Shown here in pieces: positions 40,501-53,984 of a stretch of DNA of 64,000 nucleotides. The notes under the pieces are model-generated. The model was given only the letters and a program-made list of their open reading frames with translations, had not been told where the DNA came from and made no database searches. This DNA comes from Escarpia spicata (lineage: Eukaryota; Annelida; Polychaeta; Sabellida; Siboglinidae). The position numbers and the translations under genes are program-made. Location: positions 46,313,814 through 46,377,813 of the forward strand of contig OZ023218.1 of NCBI GenBank assembly GCA_963995525.1, written 5' to 3'. Numbering within the stretch: the first letter of the stretch is position 1; the number at the start of each line of letters is the position of its first letter.

Positions 40501-41429
40501 TAGGCTGTCTTCTCTATCATAGGCCCAGGACGGAAATTTTATGGTATCTGGGCTGTGAATGTAGTGAACCTCCAACACCGGCGATATCACTTTGGGTTAT
40601 CCAGCGTCTTTCTTCTTTGCAGTGCGGAGAAACTTAATCGCATCCAGAGCTAGGATTCACTACTACCACCCAGCATTGATATAATCACCGGACTGAAAGG
40701 ATACACGTTGGAGCATCAACGGTGAATTTCCAAATTCTCCTTTACGACGCCACCCAGCTACCCGATGAAAATTCTGACTGCTGATCCCGAACAACCGACT
40801 CGGAAAGTAGGACCGTGTCTTTGTAATTGTGTTGGCTTCCATGCTTCTGTTTAGTTGATCACTGAACATTGATACGATTCTGACCATGTTCTAGTCGTCA
40901 CAATATTTTCCTATTCGTTGTGGATACAATTAACAATTATTTGTATGTTTCGCCCTACGTATGGTTAGTTCCGTCTGTCAAGTGTTCTCCATAAGTATTG
41001 CGCCTAGACCTATGCGTCTGCGTAAATACGGTTAGAAAGGCGTCCATTATTAAATACAGTCTAGTCTCTACATTATTTATAGGTATGTTGACTTTGTTTT
41101 AAAACGTGAATCCATACTTTTGGTGTCTGTTATGCAAATCGTCTAGGAGGAAATGTTTAAAATACCGAGTACCCATACACATGCACACTCGTGTATACGT
41201 CATCTCAATTATAGTTGCATGCGCTTAGGAAGATATTGTGGGCAGGTTTTTTTTCTCAATTATAATACGGGCACCTCTAAGAAATAAATAACACCTTTGT
41301 CCCCAGAACAATGACGCATCTCGACGGCAAAATATATTGTACTAGCAATAACGCCTACAGATACTTAACTAAAAACACAACGTTAGCTAAAACGACATAA
41401 ATTCGAAAGACACCATATGCCTACTTGTC

Positions 41430-41535
41430 TCACACGCAGGCATGCACGTACGCACGCACGCACGTACGCACGCACGCGCGCACACACACACACAGACACA
41501 CACAAACACACACACCAAACACATACATACACGCA
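41430..41535. repeat. ACGC/AC-rich low-complexity tract
   Basis: ACGCACGC, CGCGCGCACACACA and ACACAAACACACACACC runs follow one another. Open frames on both strands here are compositional. Confidence 0.9.
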
Positions 41536-42680
41536 AACCCGCATGCACCACGCGCCACGCGCCACGCACGGGATGCCCTCGTTGCATAACGCGTCCTTGT
41601 ATGCGCGCTCACTAATGTATTTGTAATTGTATGTAAGAGCATAATAAAACGGAAAAAACATGTTTGGAAAGGAGTAAATATGAAGTTGTAAACTTACAAA
41701 TAATAATGTTCGTGGGCATATAATCCGTTCGTGTTTTACGCCGGTTGACATGTACGACCCACACAGAATCTGAAACACTACAAGTATAATATATTATGTA
41801 ACCCTGGCGGAATTGTTTCGTGCAAGCGGTTGCATAGGCTATTGTTATGTCAGTCGCCAGACGGGGGTAGGGTAGCTTGAGCCACACCCAGTCGCAGTTT
41901 GCTAGGGATCATGGACGTGTCCACAAAGATATACGTACAGTTCTCTCGGCTCCGTATTACGAGTATCAATATACACGGCCTGGTGAGTTATGTTTTAATG
42001 TTTATATGTTATACATAATAGTGATACTATTAGAATAATGCATAACTTGTTGCCTTATTACCCGTCAGTTCGGGCATGCCAGCTATAGTATAACGAGTGT
42101 AGCACCATTCTGTCGCATAATGTTAAATTGTGTTTACAAAACGACTTACATATCTTTCAAGCATTTGAACTAATTATTGTGATGTATAGGTATGTCGTGT
42201 GCATACGTTTGACTTTAGATAATGTGATAGTTACTAGTCAAAAGAAGTACTTAGGTAAAACAAGTTTATCCGACTCTTGTCTGTACAAGTTTATACAAGT
42301 ATCTATAGGGTGACTTATTATTACATGTAGTTTACCACGTCTAATATTAGAACAGCCGACACAACTTAGTAATGTAGCGTTGGTTGCTTGACTACACTGT
42401 TGCGATGTTGTAGTCGCAACTAGCATGCTGTCTCTCTGTCTCCCTGCTCCTACATCTGTCTCTATAATTTATATCTTTTTTTCTCCCCGTCTACCCTTCT
42501 CCAACCCTTCCCTCTCTACACGAATCTCTCTCCCTCCTCCATCCTCTGTGTTTGTCTGTTAGAATGTCAGTCTATAAGTCGGTTAGGCAGTACGTCAGTA
42601 CGCATGTCTGTATGTCTGCCGGCCGGCCTCCTTCTCTACCTGTATTTTTCTCTTACTGTTTGCCTCTATGTCTTTTTGTT
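41536..42680. other. Nothing recognised
   Basis: AT-rich sequence passing into a pyrimidine-rich stretch (42425-42545). No gene supported. Confidence 0.4.
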
Positions 42681-42693
42681 TGTCTGCCTGTCT

Positions 42694-42806
<113 letters not shown>

Positions 42807-43214
42807 GTTTTCAAAATGTAGAGTAGATTGAGAGATACCATAGAAAGTTCTTGTAAAGTCTACTAAAACTTATAGAGATGATGGCCGACAAAGTGCGACA
42901 ACAATTATAGAAAAGAGAATGATAAACATTTGGGTACACTTAATTGAAGGCAAACAAAGCAAGATATATAGTATTATGTTTAGGCTGATAAAAAACTACA
43001 CGACAGAGGTACTACTAAATCAAAATGGATTTATAAAACAGGAGTGTAATTGATGGATGTTTACTATGTAACATGTGATATGATCATGGAAATGTAAATA
43101 CAAATGTATTGAAGCATACCCTATAACTTAATTTTTATTACTGAACATTCTTCAGGATAGTTCGTTTTTCAAATTAGAAACTTTCATTTTTCATATCCAA
43201 GAATCATGTTAAAT

Positions 43215-43790
43215 TACCTGGTAGAGGCTTTCGTTGACCTGTCACGCCGACTTCATCTGTACCTATGACGCTGAATGACGTCATCGTACATGTGAGGCAG
43301 TTCGTAATTGCCCTCGTCTCTGTTGATGGGTGTTTTGGTTTTTCTGATCCAGATGGCTTTTTTGATATGCCGAATCCTTCTGTTGGGTTCTTTGTCTACA
43401 ATTTTCACTCCCTCCCAGTCTATGATATGGTTTTCAGTTGTCGTATGGTCTGTAAGGGCGGATTTATTGATGGTAGACATCAATCTTTTTTTCCAGCTCC
43501 TTGTGTATTTCTCATTTTTCGTGTTGTCTACGTCCTTTCTGTGTTCCTCCAGTCTTGTTTTGAGTAGTCTTCCTGTCTCCCCAATGTATTCCCCACCACA
43601 ATTCTTGCACGGTATTTGGTACACCAGTTCGCCCTGTTCTTCTAGCTGTACTTTGTCCTTGGGATGTACCAACAGGTGCCTGAGGGTGGTGTGGGGACGC
43701 ATGGCCGTTGCTACTCCATACTTTTTCATACTATGTATGGGATGACTACTTGGCTCCGATAGTTTTTGTCCTTAGTCTTTTTGTCATACC
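43215..43790 (-). mobile_element. Penelope-like element, 3' end with GIY-YIG endonuclease
   Basis: The minus strand carries a 158-residue open frame with LVYQIPCKNCGGEYIGETGR followed by LLKTRLEEHRKDV. This is the GIY-YIG-type nuclease motif typical of Penelope retroelements, preceded by GVATAMRPHTTLRHLLVHPK from the RT-nuclease linker. The open frame runs on through NRRIRHIKKAIWIRK. No RT domain lies upstream on the minus strand, so the copy is 5' truncated. Confidence 0.9.
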
Positions 43791-43869
43791 CTATAATGTA
43801 AAAAGAAAGACATAAACAGACAAACATGGCACAGAATTCATGTAAATAGGCTGTTTTCAAAGTGCAGAA

Positions 43870-44285
43870 TATTTAAAATGAAGTAGGGCTCGAGAAGTAT
43901 GTAATCTACTTGAGCCCATCTGACAGAATCAAGTTATGTAAATTTCGCTGTGAAAATCAAAAACTACCTATTTCTGTTGATCAGTATCTCCATGAAAATG
44001 CTCAGAGGCTCTGTAATTTATGCAACAATGGACACCAAGGTGATTAATATCATGATGTACTTATATGTCCATCACTAGTAGAAGAAAGATCAAAATACAT
44101 AAAGAAATACTTTAGAATCAGACCTAATACTTTGAAAATGAACCAGATGTTTAACGTTCATAATGTGAAACAGTTGACAGATCTTTCCAGATTTATTAAT
44201 GTGTTCATAAAAAAGTTTGTGTATCTAACAAATTCAATGTCAATACTGTGAACAGCTGAGAATTAAAAAATACATTGTAGCACAT
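43870..44285 (+). mobile_element. LINE ORF2 C-terminal fragment with zinc-knuckle-like motif
   Basis: The plus strand reads IKLCKFRCENQKLPISVDQY, then RLCNLCNNGHQGD, a stop, then YHDVLICPSLVEERSKYIKK. Cys-x2-Cys followed by His and Cys is the usual C-terminal motif of several LINE clades. Confidence 0.7.
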
Positions 44286-44639
44286 AGTTAATTTCCTATT
44301 GATGTAATTACATGTAAATGAGTTCAAATTGTGCAATACATGTATAGTATGAGGTTTATTTTATCTTATATTATTTTACATTATTTGGTTTGAACTACTG
44401 ATTATACAATTATTGAAAACACTTAATACAGTAAGGTCACTGAATGTGTTATGCTTCGTGTTGTTTATGTTTTACGTACTGTAAATATGATTCATATAAT
44501 AGAAGTCTAGATGTTCTTAATAATACAATATGTTCTATCAAAATGTTCTTTATAAAGAAAAATTCTCTCATACTCCGCAAGGAGTCGTTGGGAAATAAAA
44601 CTCATTGTCATTGTCACTCTCCATCCGCGTATCTTCCCC

Positions 44640-44732
44640 TCCATCCCCTTTCTCACCCTCTCTCTCCCTCTCCCTCTCCCTCTCCCTCTCCCTCTCCCTC
44701 TCCCTCTCCCTCTCCCTCTCCCTCTCCCTCTC

Positions 44733-44770
<38 letters not shown>
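44640..44770. repeat. (CTCTCC)n and (CT)n tract
   Basis: About 85 bp of CTCTCC hexamers followed by CT dinucleotides. Confidence 0.95.
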
Positions 44771-44771
<1 letters not shown>

Positions 44772-46680
44772 CTACCTCTCGTTCCCTACCCCCCCCCTCT
44801 CTCTCTGTCGCATTTCCTGGTAATCGGGTACGGTCATGGATCTTTCCATATTTTACACGAATGGCGAGGCTATTCCTATATACATGCCAACTGTGCTTTG
44901 CACAAACAATGTCATGGTTGATTACCTCAGAGACAATGCATTGATTCAACTACTGGTGAACATTCTGGGCATCGCTTGCAAGCCAAACCATGGTAGCTTC
45001 TTAATCACATGTGTGACTGAGATGCATAAAACGACCAATAGGAATACAGTTGATGAAATATAGGTGACACGACAGGTTTCAGTACAACACCGACTTAACT
45101 GGTGGATGGTTGACTGGCCTGGGTGCTGTTCACATTTTATGTATGAAACAAACAATATTCGCTTGACGCTCGATATGGTGCTTCGTGTAACATGTGATTT
45201 CAACTGTGCAACAGACCATTGGACATGAAAACAGCGTGAAGGGGTAGCCATTGCAAGATGGCTGCAGCAGCGCCAACCGAAAAAGGTAGGGAATGTGGAT
45301 ATTTAGAAGAGCAAGTAGTTGTAGTCTGTTCTATATATTGCCTTTGGGTACAACAAGAACATTCGTTATTGTTGATTTGTCTATTCATGGCGGCAGGCAC
45401 GCGCGCGCAAGAAAAGAACATGGTTATTGTCTTTAAACGTTAATTTTGGATCGTATCGTAATGTAGACACATGTACATACGCACTGGAGTGATGTGTTCT
45501 TAGGCCACCTTGCCAATCACAGTGCAAATACACACACACGCTTGTGCTTGGCAAATTATAGTTAGATTAGTTGGCTGTGATCAAAGTACTAGAAACAAAT
45601 GTATCGTCACTTAAAGCTCACAATATCAATGCACTAGTTGACACATTTATAATGCAACGCACCACGGCGGAGTAAACATAGGTTCTGACATCATCTCTCC
45701 TCGTTTCAATTCACCATTAATACCGCACTGTGTATTCTACTTGAACCGTTGTTGGTATAATACATAGACAATAAATATGATTTGACTTTTGGAAGTTTTC
45801 CACTGTGTGCGGCCATATTGGATTCGCCCCCTAACGTCGTCAACCCAAACTGTCCATGAACTTACATACATCAGAATGCATATAATAGATTACTAATATT
45901 ATTTATGCCGCATATACATACGTTTACTGCATCATATCATGTAACATAACATATGAGCAAAGTTTTAATACCATTCTAACGAATAAATAACTTCAATAAG
46001 TGTAGATATACAAGATTAATTAAAGTTGAAGTTCACACCACATATTTCGCTGACTGTGTTTGGCCGGTTATAAAAGCAGGTAAATTTTCTATGTTAATTG
46101 CAGCTTGACGTGCTCAATATATAGGGTTATATCACGTGGCATGGATGACCACACCGGTTATGGGAACGCCGGGAAGGCTCGGGGGCCGATATATACCCTC
46201 CCCTGCAGGGCACTACCACACGTTGTGGGTCAACTGTGAGAGATCAGGATTGTGACACTACCCTCCAGGGTAGGGTTGTAAGGAGCTCCCGAATGATGTC
46301 CCGAGCCCATCATTGGTGCAGTTAGCTCTGTATCATAGGCAGTAACGGCTCAAGTGTCTCCCACTTCCTGATTCTCTCTTTTTATCTTGCAAAAATTAAA
46401 TTCAATGTTGCAGGGTCATTTTTAAGACCTGAAAGTAAAGTGAATAACATTTTAGAGGTTCTCACATATCCTAGCTTGACTAGGCATTACTGCCTCTGCT
46501 TCTTATATGTCAGCTCTCGCTTTTGACATCTGCTCGGACTGTGCCCATGCGTCTGAGTCTGGCCCAATCCAAGAGAGGAGTGGGGCAGTGTATTCAGTTT
46601 TCATAGGGTGGTTTTGCCATAACTTAACTATTTTTGCGTCAAACGACTGAACCTGTGAAGCGTCGTTATCCCTCTATGTA
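44771..46680. other. Gene-free stretch, unassigned
   Basis: A 75-codon frame at 44836-45063 and short frames near 45250 match nothing I recognise. A GC-richer block at 46130-46370 (GGGAACGCCGGGAAGGCTCG) looks like repeat sequence but has no second copy in the window. Confidence 0.35.
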
Positions 46681-46909
46681 ACAAATCTGGATGAGACTGC
46701 TGTACCCTATTTCCCTGTTAGTATATTATACGTTTCAATCATGTCTCCTCTGAGGCGACGTTATGATAGAGTTAGACATTTCAGTCTCTGTAAACGTTCT
46801 TTGTATTCAAGGTCTTTGAAACTAGGAATTAATTTGCTTGCTCTGTACTGAACATTTTAAAGAATTGTAATATGTTTCAATAAGAAAGGACTCCATATCT
46901 GATCAGCGT

Positions 46910-46912
<3 letters not shown>
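46680..46912 (-). mobile_element. CR1-like LINE C-terminal fragment
   Basis: It is the reverse complement of the family seen at 36000-36200. Both share the CTTTGAAACTAGGAATT or matching GGTTTCAAAGACCTTGAATA region and the TCTGAGGCGACGTTATGATA block. It encodes the end of ORF2 in broken frames. Confidence 0.75.

Positions 46913-46913
<1 letters not shown>

Positions 46914-46983
<70 letters not shown>
46914..46983. repeat. (AC)n run
   Basis: A pure AC run lies between a LINE fragment and family B copy 3, at the same place where copies 1 and 2 carry AC/ACGC-rich sequence. Confidence 0.95.
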
Positions 46984-46985
<2 letters not shown>

Positions 46986-48695
46986 TTTGTCATTTCAGAA
47001 GCTATAGTTGAGTAGTGGTGGGATTATGAGAGCTACCCATCGGCCAGTTTGAAATGGCCAGAGGTCAGACTGTTTGATATAGGAAATTGTGTCACAGAGA
47101 AGAAGACGGAGAGTTGACAGGCATTGATACAGTGTTCGCAGCCTGTCACACAGGGTCACACTGAATGTGGTGATGACGAACAAGGTTGAGCGCTGTTTTG
47201 TGGACTTAACCGTCTAAATGTGCATCAATAGTAACAACATAGTTGTGACTGAATGCTGTTAGAGTATTGTGTTGTAAATGCAGACATACTATGTCATTTG
47301 ATTGTTTAAGAACTGTTGAACTGTGTTGTTTATGACAATAGTGTTTCAGTGTTGTGTGTGGCAGGTTCGATCTCTGCTGGTGTTTAATATCCAAACACTA
47401 CTGGTTGTGCACTCACACTTATTCCACTCAATAACTTCAGCCATTTATAATAATTCCACCTAAACTAAGTTAATTCCACTTAAACAAGTATTGGAAATAG
47501 CACAGCAAATTAGCATTAGGAGGAAAGGAGCAAACTTGCATGCTTTCTACAGAAAGACGTCAGTAGGCGACCACATGCTAATGTTCGACAACTACAACTG
47601 TACTCTAGTATGAGAGGCTATACTGCTGATACATACATCTTCTGGGGTGTTTGCCAAGGATGGATGCAGTACTTGGATGTGCACTGCTGTAAGTTTTTAA
47701 TGTAGTTGTTTGCAAAACTTTGGATAATACCGAACTGTTTTACCAGGTACTTTTGTTGGTTGTGCAATTTGAACTGACATGTTTCAGACAGTATGGACAT
47801 TAATCACTACAGTATTTGTCTGCATTTTGAAAAAAATTAATCATGTACATTGCAAGGTATATTATGTCCTGATGTTATTGTTTCTAGACTATCAGGGTTT
47901 CACTTTATCAAATGATAACTTGATATAACAAGATGAAATTTACACATATATGATCATTTACACACATGTTGAATAACATTAGGCATTGATAATCAGTATG
48001 ACAATAATATCTTCACACAAACATGTGTATTAAAACAAGCAATTCTCTTTTACATTACCTCATGATCAGAGGTAATGAGCGACTAACTAGTCTTTTTGTG
48101 TTCATTTCTCTAGATTTAAGTACGAATCGATTTGTTCTTTGCTTAATTAACTGAATGCCAGTTTTTTGATGTGTTTACCATAAAGGTGCATTATATTCAA
48201 CAATATGTTGCCAGTTGAGTTTTCAAATATAAGTTTCAAGAGACAGTGTTACTGAATATCAAATGTTTCTAACAAGTTCAAGTTAGTGAATAACAAAATA
48301 ATGTTCTTCTTGAGGAAACATTGTTTCTTTATATAAAAATAAATAATACACAAGTTACTATTGATAGTATACATACTTGAATCGTGTGAACTTTGCATAT
48401 TACCCCTAACACAAACAAAAACCCAACATTACCCAGCTAAATGTAGATCTACACACCATAAACTGTGTTCATTTGGAACCAATGAGCATCCCAGTTTTTA
48501 TCCAGGTCAGATATCCACAGCTAGACAAGCATGTCGATAAATCATTAAATAATTTACTACGAAAACCTACCGTTTCTTTACCGCGTGCTTTTGAGATTTT
48601 CATTGTAACATACTGACATTTAAAATATAAGGCAACAATGCTGTATTCTGAACATATGTATCTGTAAACCACACATGGTTCATCTAACTCTACAA
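46984..48695 (+). repeat. Interspersed family B, copy 3
   Basis: It begins GTCATTTCAGAAGCTATAGT and ends CATGGTTCATCTAACTC plus TACAAAACTA. It aligns with the reverse of 32380-33930, with an internal deletion near 47220 compared with copy 1. Its right end runs directly into a family A end at 48702. Confidence 0.85.
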
Positions 48696-48701
48696 AACTA
48701 A

Positions 48702-48875
48702 AAATGGGCCAAGATGCCCTGAAGTCCTTTGGACTATATTGTGAGTTTGTAATTATTAATCAAATGTTTTTTGGTGAATCATAGTTACAGATCATTAAGG
48801 GTTACGATGGAAGTAAAATGTTTACATGTTTAGTAGAGACTGTATACATGCCAGTGAAGATACACCTGGAAGTGA
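48702..48875 (-). repeat. Family A terminus fused to another shared repeat
   Basis: 48702-48737 (AATGGGCCAAGATGCCCTGA, AGTCCTTTGGAC) is the 3' end of family A reversed. 48760-48875 then matches 27700-27865 reversed. Three repeat families meet within 200 bp. Confidence 0.75.
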
Positions 48876-49429
48876 AATATTTGAGCATGAGACTGTTGAT
48901 TATGTGTTGTTATATGAAAATTGGGTCTTTTATTATAACAAATTGTTTGGTAAGTATTCTAACACTATGTCAACTCTTCTAATGGTTGACATTTGGTTGT
49001 TTCATGTGTCTAAATACCAGTGATCACAATGTCAACACATACATCGACGTGACACAGAAGCCACGTGTAGGATGACAACAACCAAGATAACTCTTACAAA
49101 GCTGGGTTTCCTGTCTATATTGATACAAAATGAACTGATTTACATAGTACCATGGCATGTAAATAGAAAAGAAAGTAGAATGCATTATTTTATTTGATGT
49201 CAATAAACGTGTCCAGAATATAAATTTTCTATGTTTGTCACCTTCAGGTGACAATATATCTTTAACCAATAGATACCACAGTCAAACCATTTTAAAGATA
49301 ATTAAATGAATATCAAAATAAACACAACTTGCAATTATAGAAAATAAATAGTTTTGAAGATACAGCTTAAAACCTACAGGCACCCAGAAATGGTGAAATC
49401 TGTGGCAGCAGCATGGGGAACAGGGATAC

Positions 49430-50015
49430 ATGATAATTTACCTGGCCTGGTGCACACAAGCAAGTCAGTATCATAAACTTGCCTGCCCAGGTTATGCCAG
49501 TGCAGAAGGGATTCCCATTACACATTAATCACAGTCCACATGGAGGCATTCTGTTTGACACTTGGACAATGGCCGGCAGTGGGCTTAGGCTAGTGCAATA
49601 AAGAGGCTTACAGCTGCCCAGGTTCTGCCAGTGCAGTAGAGAAATAGGGAAAATGTGATAATTTAGAATTTGAAATTTACCAGTGGGGGGTTAGAATGAT
49701 TCAATAAATTACAGATGTCATGTGTATAGTGGCACTACCACATGAAATATCTATGCAAAATCAGAGAAAACGTTACTGAAGTTTTTTAAAAAAAACAGGC
49801 AAAATTTGAAAATTTATCAGTTTGGGGGATCCTGGGGGGTTAGAATGATACAATTAAATACAGATTTCTTGTGCATAGTGGCAGTATCCAAGGATATGTC
49901 TATGCAAACTTAGAGAAAAAGTTGCTGAACGGTTTCCGAGATATGGCAGCTAACGGCACATGGCGGACAGCCGAGTGATAGCTTAAGTCCATTGAACCTT
50001 CGGCCCAAAGGAATA
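49430..50015 (-). repeat. Interspersed family A, copy 4
   Basis: Reverse orientation: GTTACTGAAG and GTTGCTGAACGGTTTCC blocks, GTGGCACTACCACATGAAAT, and the end GAACCTTCGGCCCAAAGGAA. The left part (CCATTACACATTAATCACAG) corresponds to the internal GTGACTAATGTGTAAT piece of copy 1. Confidence 0.85.
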
Positions 50016-51990
50016 AAAGCACAAAGGGAATGAATCACTCTTGCAGTGGTAACTTGAAAGGAATGACATTCCCCTGTTAGCAGTTTAAGATCAAGATACT
50101 ATATTGGCGCCAACAGTTGACACTGGCTTGTTGTTCCTTAGGTGCACAAGGAAAACAAAACATGACTACCAGGTATTTCAATTTGTAGAAAACACTTTAT
50201 TCACTCAAATCTAGCTCATCTCCGTAAGCTCTGTGATGTTAAAGAAATTTGACGACGGATGCAATTTCACATTAATGGAGACATACAATGAGATCATTTA
50301 ACGAAAATAAATATGCTTACCAGCATCCTTATAATTTTAACAACACTCACTGGTACTTACATACACAAAGCACACCTTTCAACAACAGGTCGAGAGGTTG
50401 ACTGGAAATAACATTAAATAAAATGTTAGTTCGGTGATTTTCTGAATACTTCCTCCAGCGGTACAGCACTACATGCGTCTAAACTTCAATCAGTTATAAC
50501 GTTTTCTTTCGTCAAAATAAAACAGCTTTTGTTATAAATTTATACACACATTCTGCAGTGTAGCTTAGAAACCATTCCACCATGTCGCAATTCTAGACTG
50601 GGTATTATTGGACTAACATGTTGACATTGTGACCGACTCTGATGATACAATATGAAGAATTAATATGCTAACTTGGAGGCAGGATAAGTGCTTTTTCTCT
50701 CAGGTGCCACGGTCCACTCCCGATACCGATGTTCATGCGTGTCCATGGACCATTTTACTGATACCAACTAATTAACAAATTCACTTTCTTTTAATACGAA
50801 CACTTTACTCTGACAATTTGGTGAAGTTGGGACTACCATTTTTGACTTATAAAAGTTAATTAAAATACAACATTTCATGAGAAATGTGACCACTGAAGCA
50901 AATGACAAACACGTTTTGATGTGTTTGGCAAAGGGCACTGGCACACACTCGGTGGCTTCTGACTCGCAAGGGTAACATCACCACTGAAAGGGCTGCTTCA
51001 TTTTGTGAGTGAAGACATCTCACTAAATATGACGTCTGTGACAACAGCAGAGATCTTACATTACCAATTGCTGCAGCACCCTTCATGTCTCACCTGAAGA
51101 TGACACATGAATACAATACCTTATCAATCGTTCACAATTCTCATTTATACAAATTTTCCTAGAAATCAGCCAAACATTCAGACATAGGAGAAGTGAACAT
51201 GTTAAATAAAAAACATAAAATAACATACGTTGACATGATTGAACAAAACAAACAGTTTCAGTGACACAGATCTGTGAGTGAGAATGTAACATATTCAGTT
51301 GTCTACAACATAAAAAACAATTTATTAACCAACCACTTCGATTGACAATCTTCTCTGTTATGCAAATTTCAATGTACATATTATGTTTATTTTTAATATA
51401 GAAAACCTTCATCAGGCAAACAAATTAAAAAAAACTACCATGTCCTCTTGGGACAGGTAACCTACCCACACATTTAATCAGCATTATATGGGATAATTAA
51501 CTACAACACTTTTAATTCTACCTTTTACATTCATCAGTGGGGAAAGCAAAAACAAACTTCACCATTAGACATAATTCAATACATCAATATTGGCATGAAA
51601 ACAATAGGACAGAGTACTGAGAGGTGTCTTTATAAACCATGAGCATATCTGTTATATATCCACAGGGACTGACGCATACAATAGACACTGGTCATACGGG
51701 AGATAAAGTAATTTCTTGTCTGATGGAGCTGTCCGTTTGGAAATGTTCAGTCATGTGTCACAATCCTGTAAAGTACAACACAAGTCTAACCCACACTGAA
51801 ATTAATACCACCATCAGATAGACACAGCACGACTGAACGGAAGTCCATCGTCAGACAGTTTCAGTCTGACTATCACTGACACACACCAACACATTCACAA
51901 GTTAGAACTGTTCATTTCAAAAGTAAATAAATTACAATAATCTTGATTTCGTGTAAGTGATGCCTGATGATGTCATGATTTGAAACCATT
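50016..51990. other. Nothing recognised
   Basis: AT-rich sequence downstream of the KDM6 exons on the minus strand. It may include a 3' UTR, but no terminal signal or gene can be supported. Confidence 0.35.
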
Positions 51991-51994
51991 TCTT

Positions 51995-52917
51995 GTCTGT
52001 TGAAGTATGTCTGTAGCTGTAGCATGAAGACTGTCTTGACATTGCGCTAACTAACCTATGTGTTTGGCTGTGGTGCTGGAGTCTGAAGTATGTCTGTAGC
52101 TGTAGCATGAAGACTGTCTTGACACTGAGCTAACTACCCTGTGTGTCTGGCTGTGGTGCTGGTGTCTGAAGTATGTCTGTAGCTGTAGCATGAAGACTGT
52201 CTTGGCACTGAGCTAACTACCCTGTGTGTTTGGCTGTGGTGCTGGAGTCTGAAGTATGTATGTAGCTATAGCATCAAGACTGTCTTGAAACTGAGCTAAC
52301 TACCCTGCGTGTCTGGCTGTGGTGCTGGTGTCTGAAGTACATATGTAACTGTAGCATGAAGACTGTCTTGACACTGAGCTAACTATCCTGTGTGTCTGGC
52401 TGTGGTGCTGGTGTCTGAAATATGTCTGTAGCTGTAGCATGAAGACTGACTTGACACTGAGCTAACTACCCTGTGTGTCTGGCTGTGGTGCTGGAGTCTG
52501 AAATATGTCTGTAGCTGTAGCATGAAGACTGACTTGACACTGAGCTAACTACCCTGTGTGTCTGGCTGTGGTGCTGGTGTCTGAAGTACATATGTAGCTG
52601 TAGCATGAAGACTGACTTGACACTGAGCTAACTACCCTGTGTGTTTGGCTGTGGTGCTGGTGTCTGAAGTACATATGTAGCTGTAGCATGAAGACTGACT
52701 TGACACTGAGCTAACTACCCTGTGTGTCTGGCTGTGGTTCTGGTGTCTGTAGTATGTCTGTAGCTGTAGCATGAAGACTGTCTTAACACTGAGCTAACTA
52801 CCCTGTGTGTCTGGCTGTGGTGCTGGAGTCTGAAGTATGTCTGTAGCTGCAGCATGAAGACTGTCTTGACACTGAGTTAACTACACTGTGTGTCTGACTG
52901 TGGTGCTGCAGTCTGAA
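51995..52917 (-). repeat. 83-bp tandem repeat, about 11 copies, abutting a strong acceptor
   Basis: On the minus strand the first unit starts directly at a strong acceptor (TTTTCTGTTTTCAG, then AC at 52912). Later units keep the edge as CATACTTCAG then ACTCCAGCACC. In one frame the first unit reads TAAPQSDTQCS and then stops, which could be an alternative last KDM6 exon. Units differ by scattered substitutions. Confidence 0.85.
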
Positions 52918-53119
52918 AACAGAAAACAGTGATTATAATTATGTATTCTTTTGTAAATATTAGTTGTGTATAATTATTAAATAAGGATTATGTAAGCTGC
53001 TATGCGAGACGGCATTCCCCAAAAATCAACCACACAACGGGACTGGTACGTATTTATGTAGGGCCATATGTATATATAAATTTAGCTAATATATGTATGT
53101 ATGTTATTCTATCTAACTT

Positions 53120-53330
53120 GAGTAAGAGAGGGGGGAGAGAGGGGGGAGAGAGGGGGAGAGAGGGGGAGAGAGAGAGAGGGAGAGGGAGTGACGGAAGGAG
53201 GCAGGAAGTCAGAGATGGAGGGAGGGAGGGGGAGAAAGAGTGAGGGAGGGATGGAGGGAGGGAAAGAGAGGGAGGAAGGGAGGGAGAGAGAGCGAGTGAG
53301 AGAGAGAGAGAGCGAAAGAGAGAGGGGGTG
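53120..53330. repeat. Polypurine (GA/GGGA) tract
   Basis: About 200 bp of GAGAG, GGGGGAGAGA and GGAGGGAGGG runs directly downstream of the KDM6 stop codon at 53388. On the transcribed strand it would be a long pyrimidine tract. Confidence 0.95.
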
Positions 53331-53984
53331 ATGACAGAGTCAGCTGATAGAGAATACGCCACAGAGGAGGGAGACTTCAACACAAGCTCAAGAATAAGGA
53401 GAAATCCTCACCGCAGTGCCGGTCATGGCGACAGTACAAGTTGTCGTGGGGGCGGTACCAGTCGTCGTAGCGACAGTACCAGTTGCCGTGGCAGCAGTAC
53501 TGAGGTGAAAGTTGTCGTAGACACTCTTTAGGTCGTCTATCTTGTACGGACTGAGAACAATGAAGCCGTTGAGGATGTTACTGGCGTGTCTCGCACACTC
53601 AAGACACTCGACCACGTGCTTCTGTCTTGCTCAATCACAAACAGGATGTTGAACACCTCCACTTGGTGGTAGCAATGCCAAGCTCACGTCACATGACATC
53701 AAATTCAGAAATCTGATTGGCTATTTCATGTAAAGTCCTGACAGTTATGAAAAAATATATAAATACACATTGTAAATACACTACAACAAAAGAAATCATT
53801 TCAGAAAGGATATTATTTTAATTACTTTTTCAAAAGAAGTGATTTCTATGATCATAACATTTTTGAGGATATAAAGGGAGATGATTGTCTGTTTGTTGTT
53901 ATTATAAAATCATAATATGCAGTGTAGACTATATCTATTGTAACATACTGGCCACCCAAAGGTGTTCTAATTCTTTTTGTCACA

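Noticed and set aside
43215..43270. Hammerhead ribozyme at the Penelope element end (such ribozymes are known from these elements)
   Set aside because: The minus strand has GATGA and CGAAAG, but the core reads CAGATGA in place of CTGATGA and no proper stem II precedes the GAAA. It fits ordinary coding sequence of the element.
44836..45063. 75-codon open frame (DLSIFYTNGEAIPIYMPTVL and on)
   Set aside because: No homology recognised, no splice context, and overlapping frames of similar length on the other strand.
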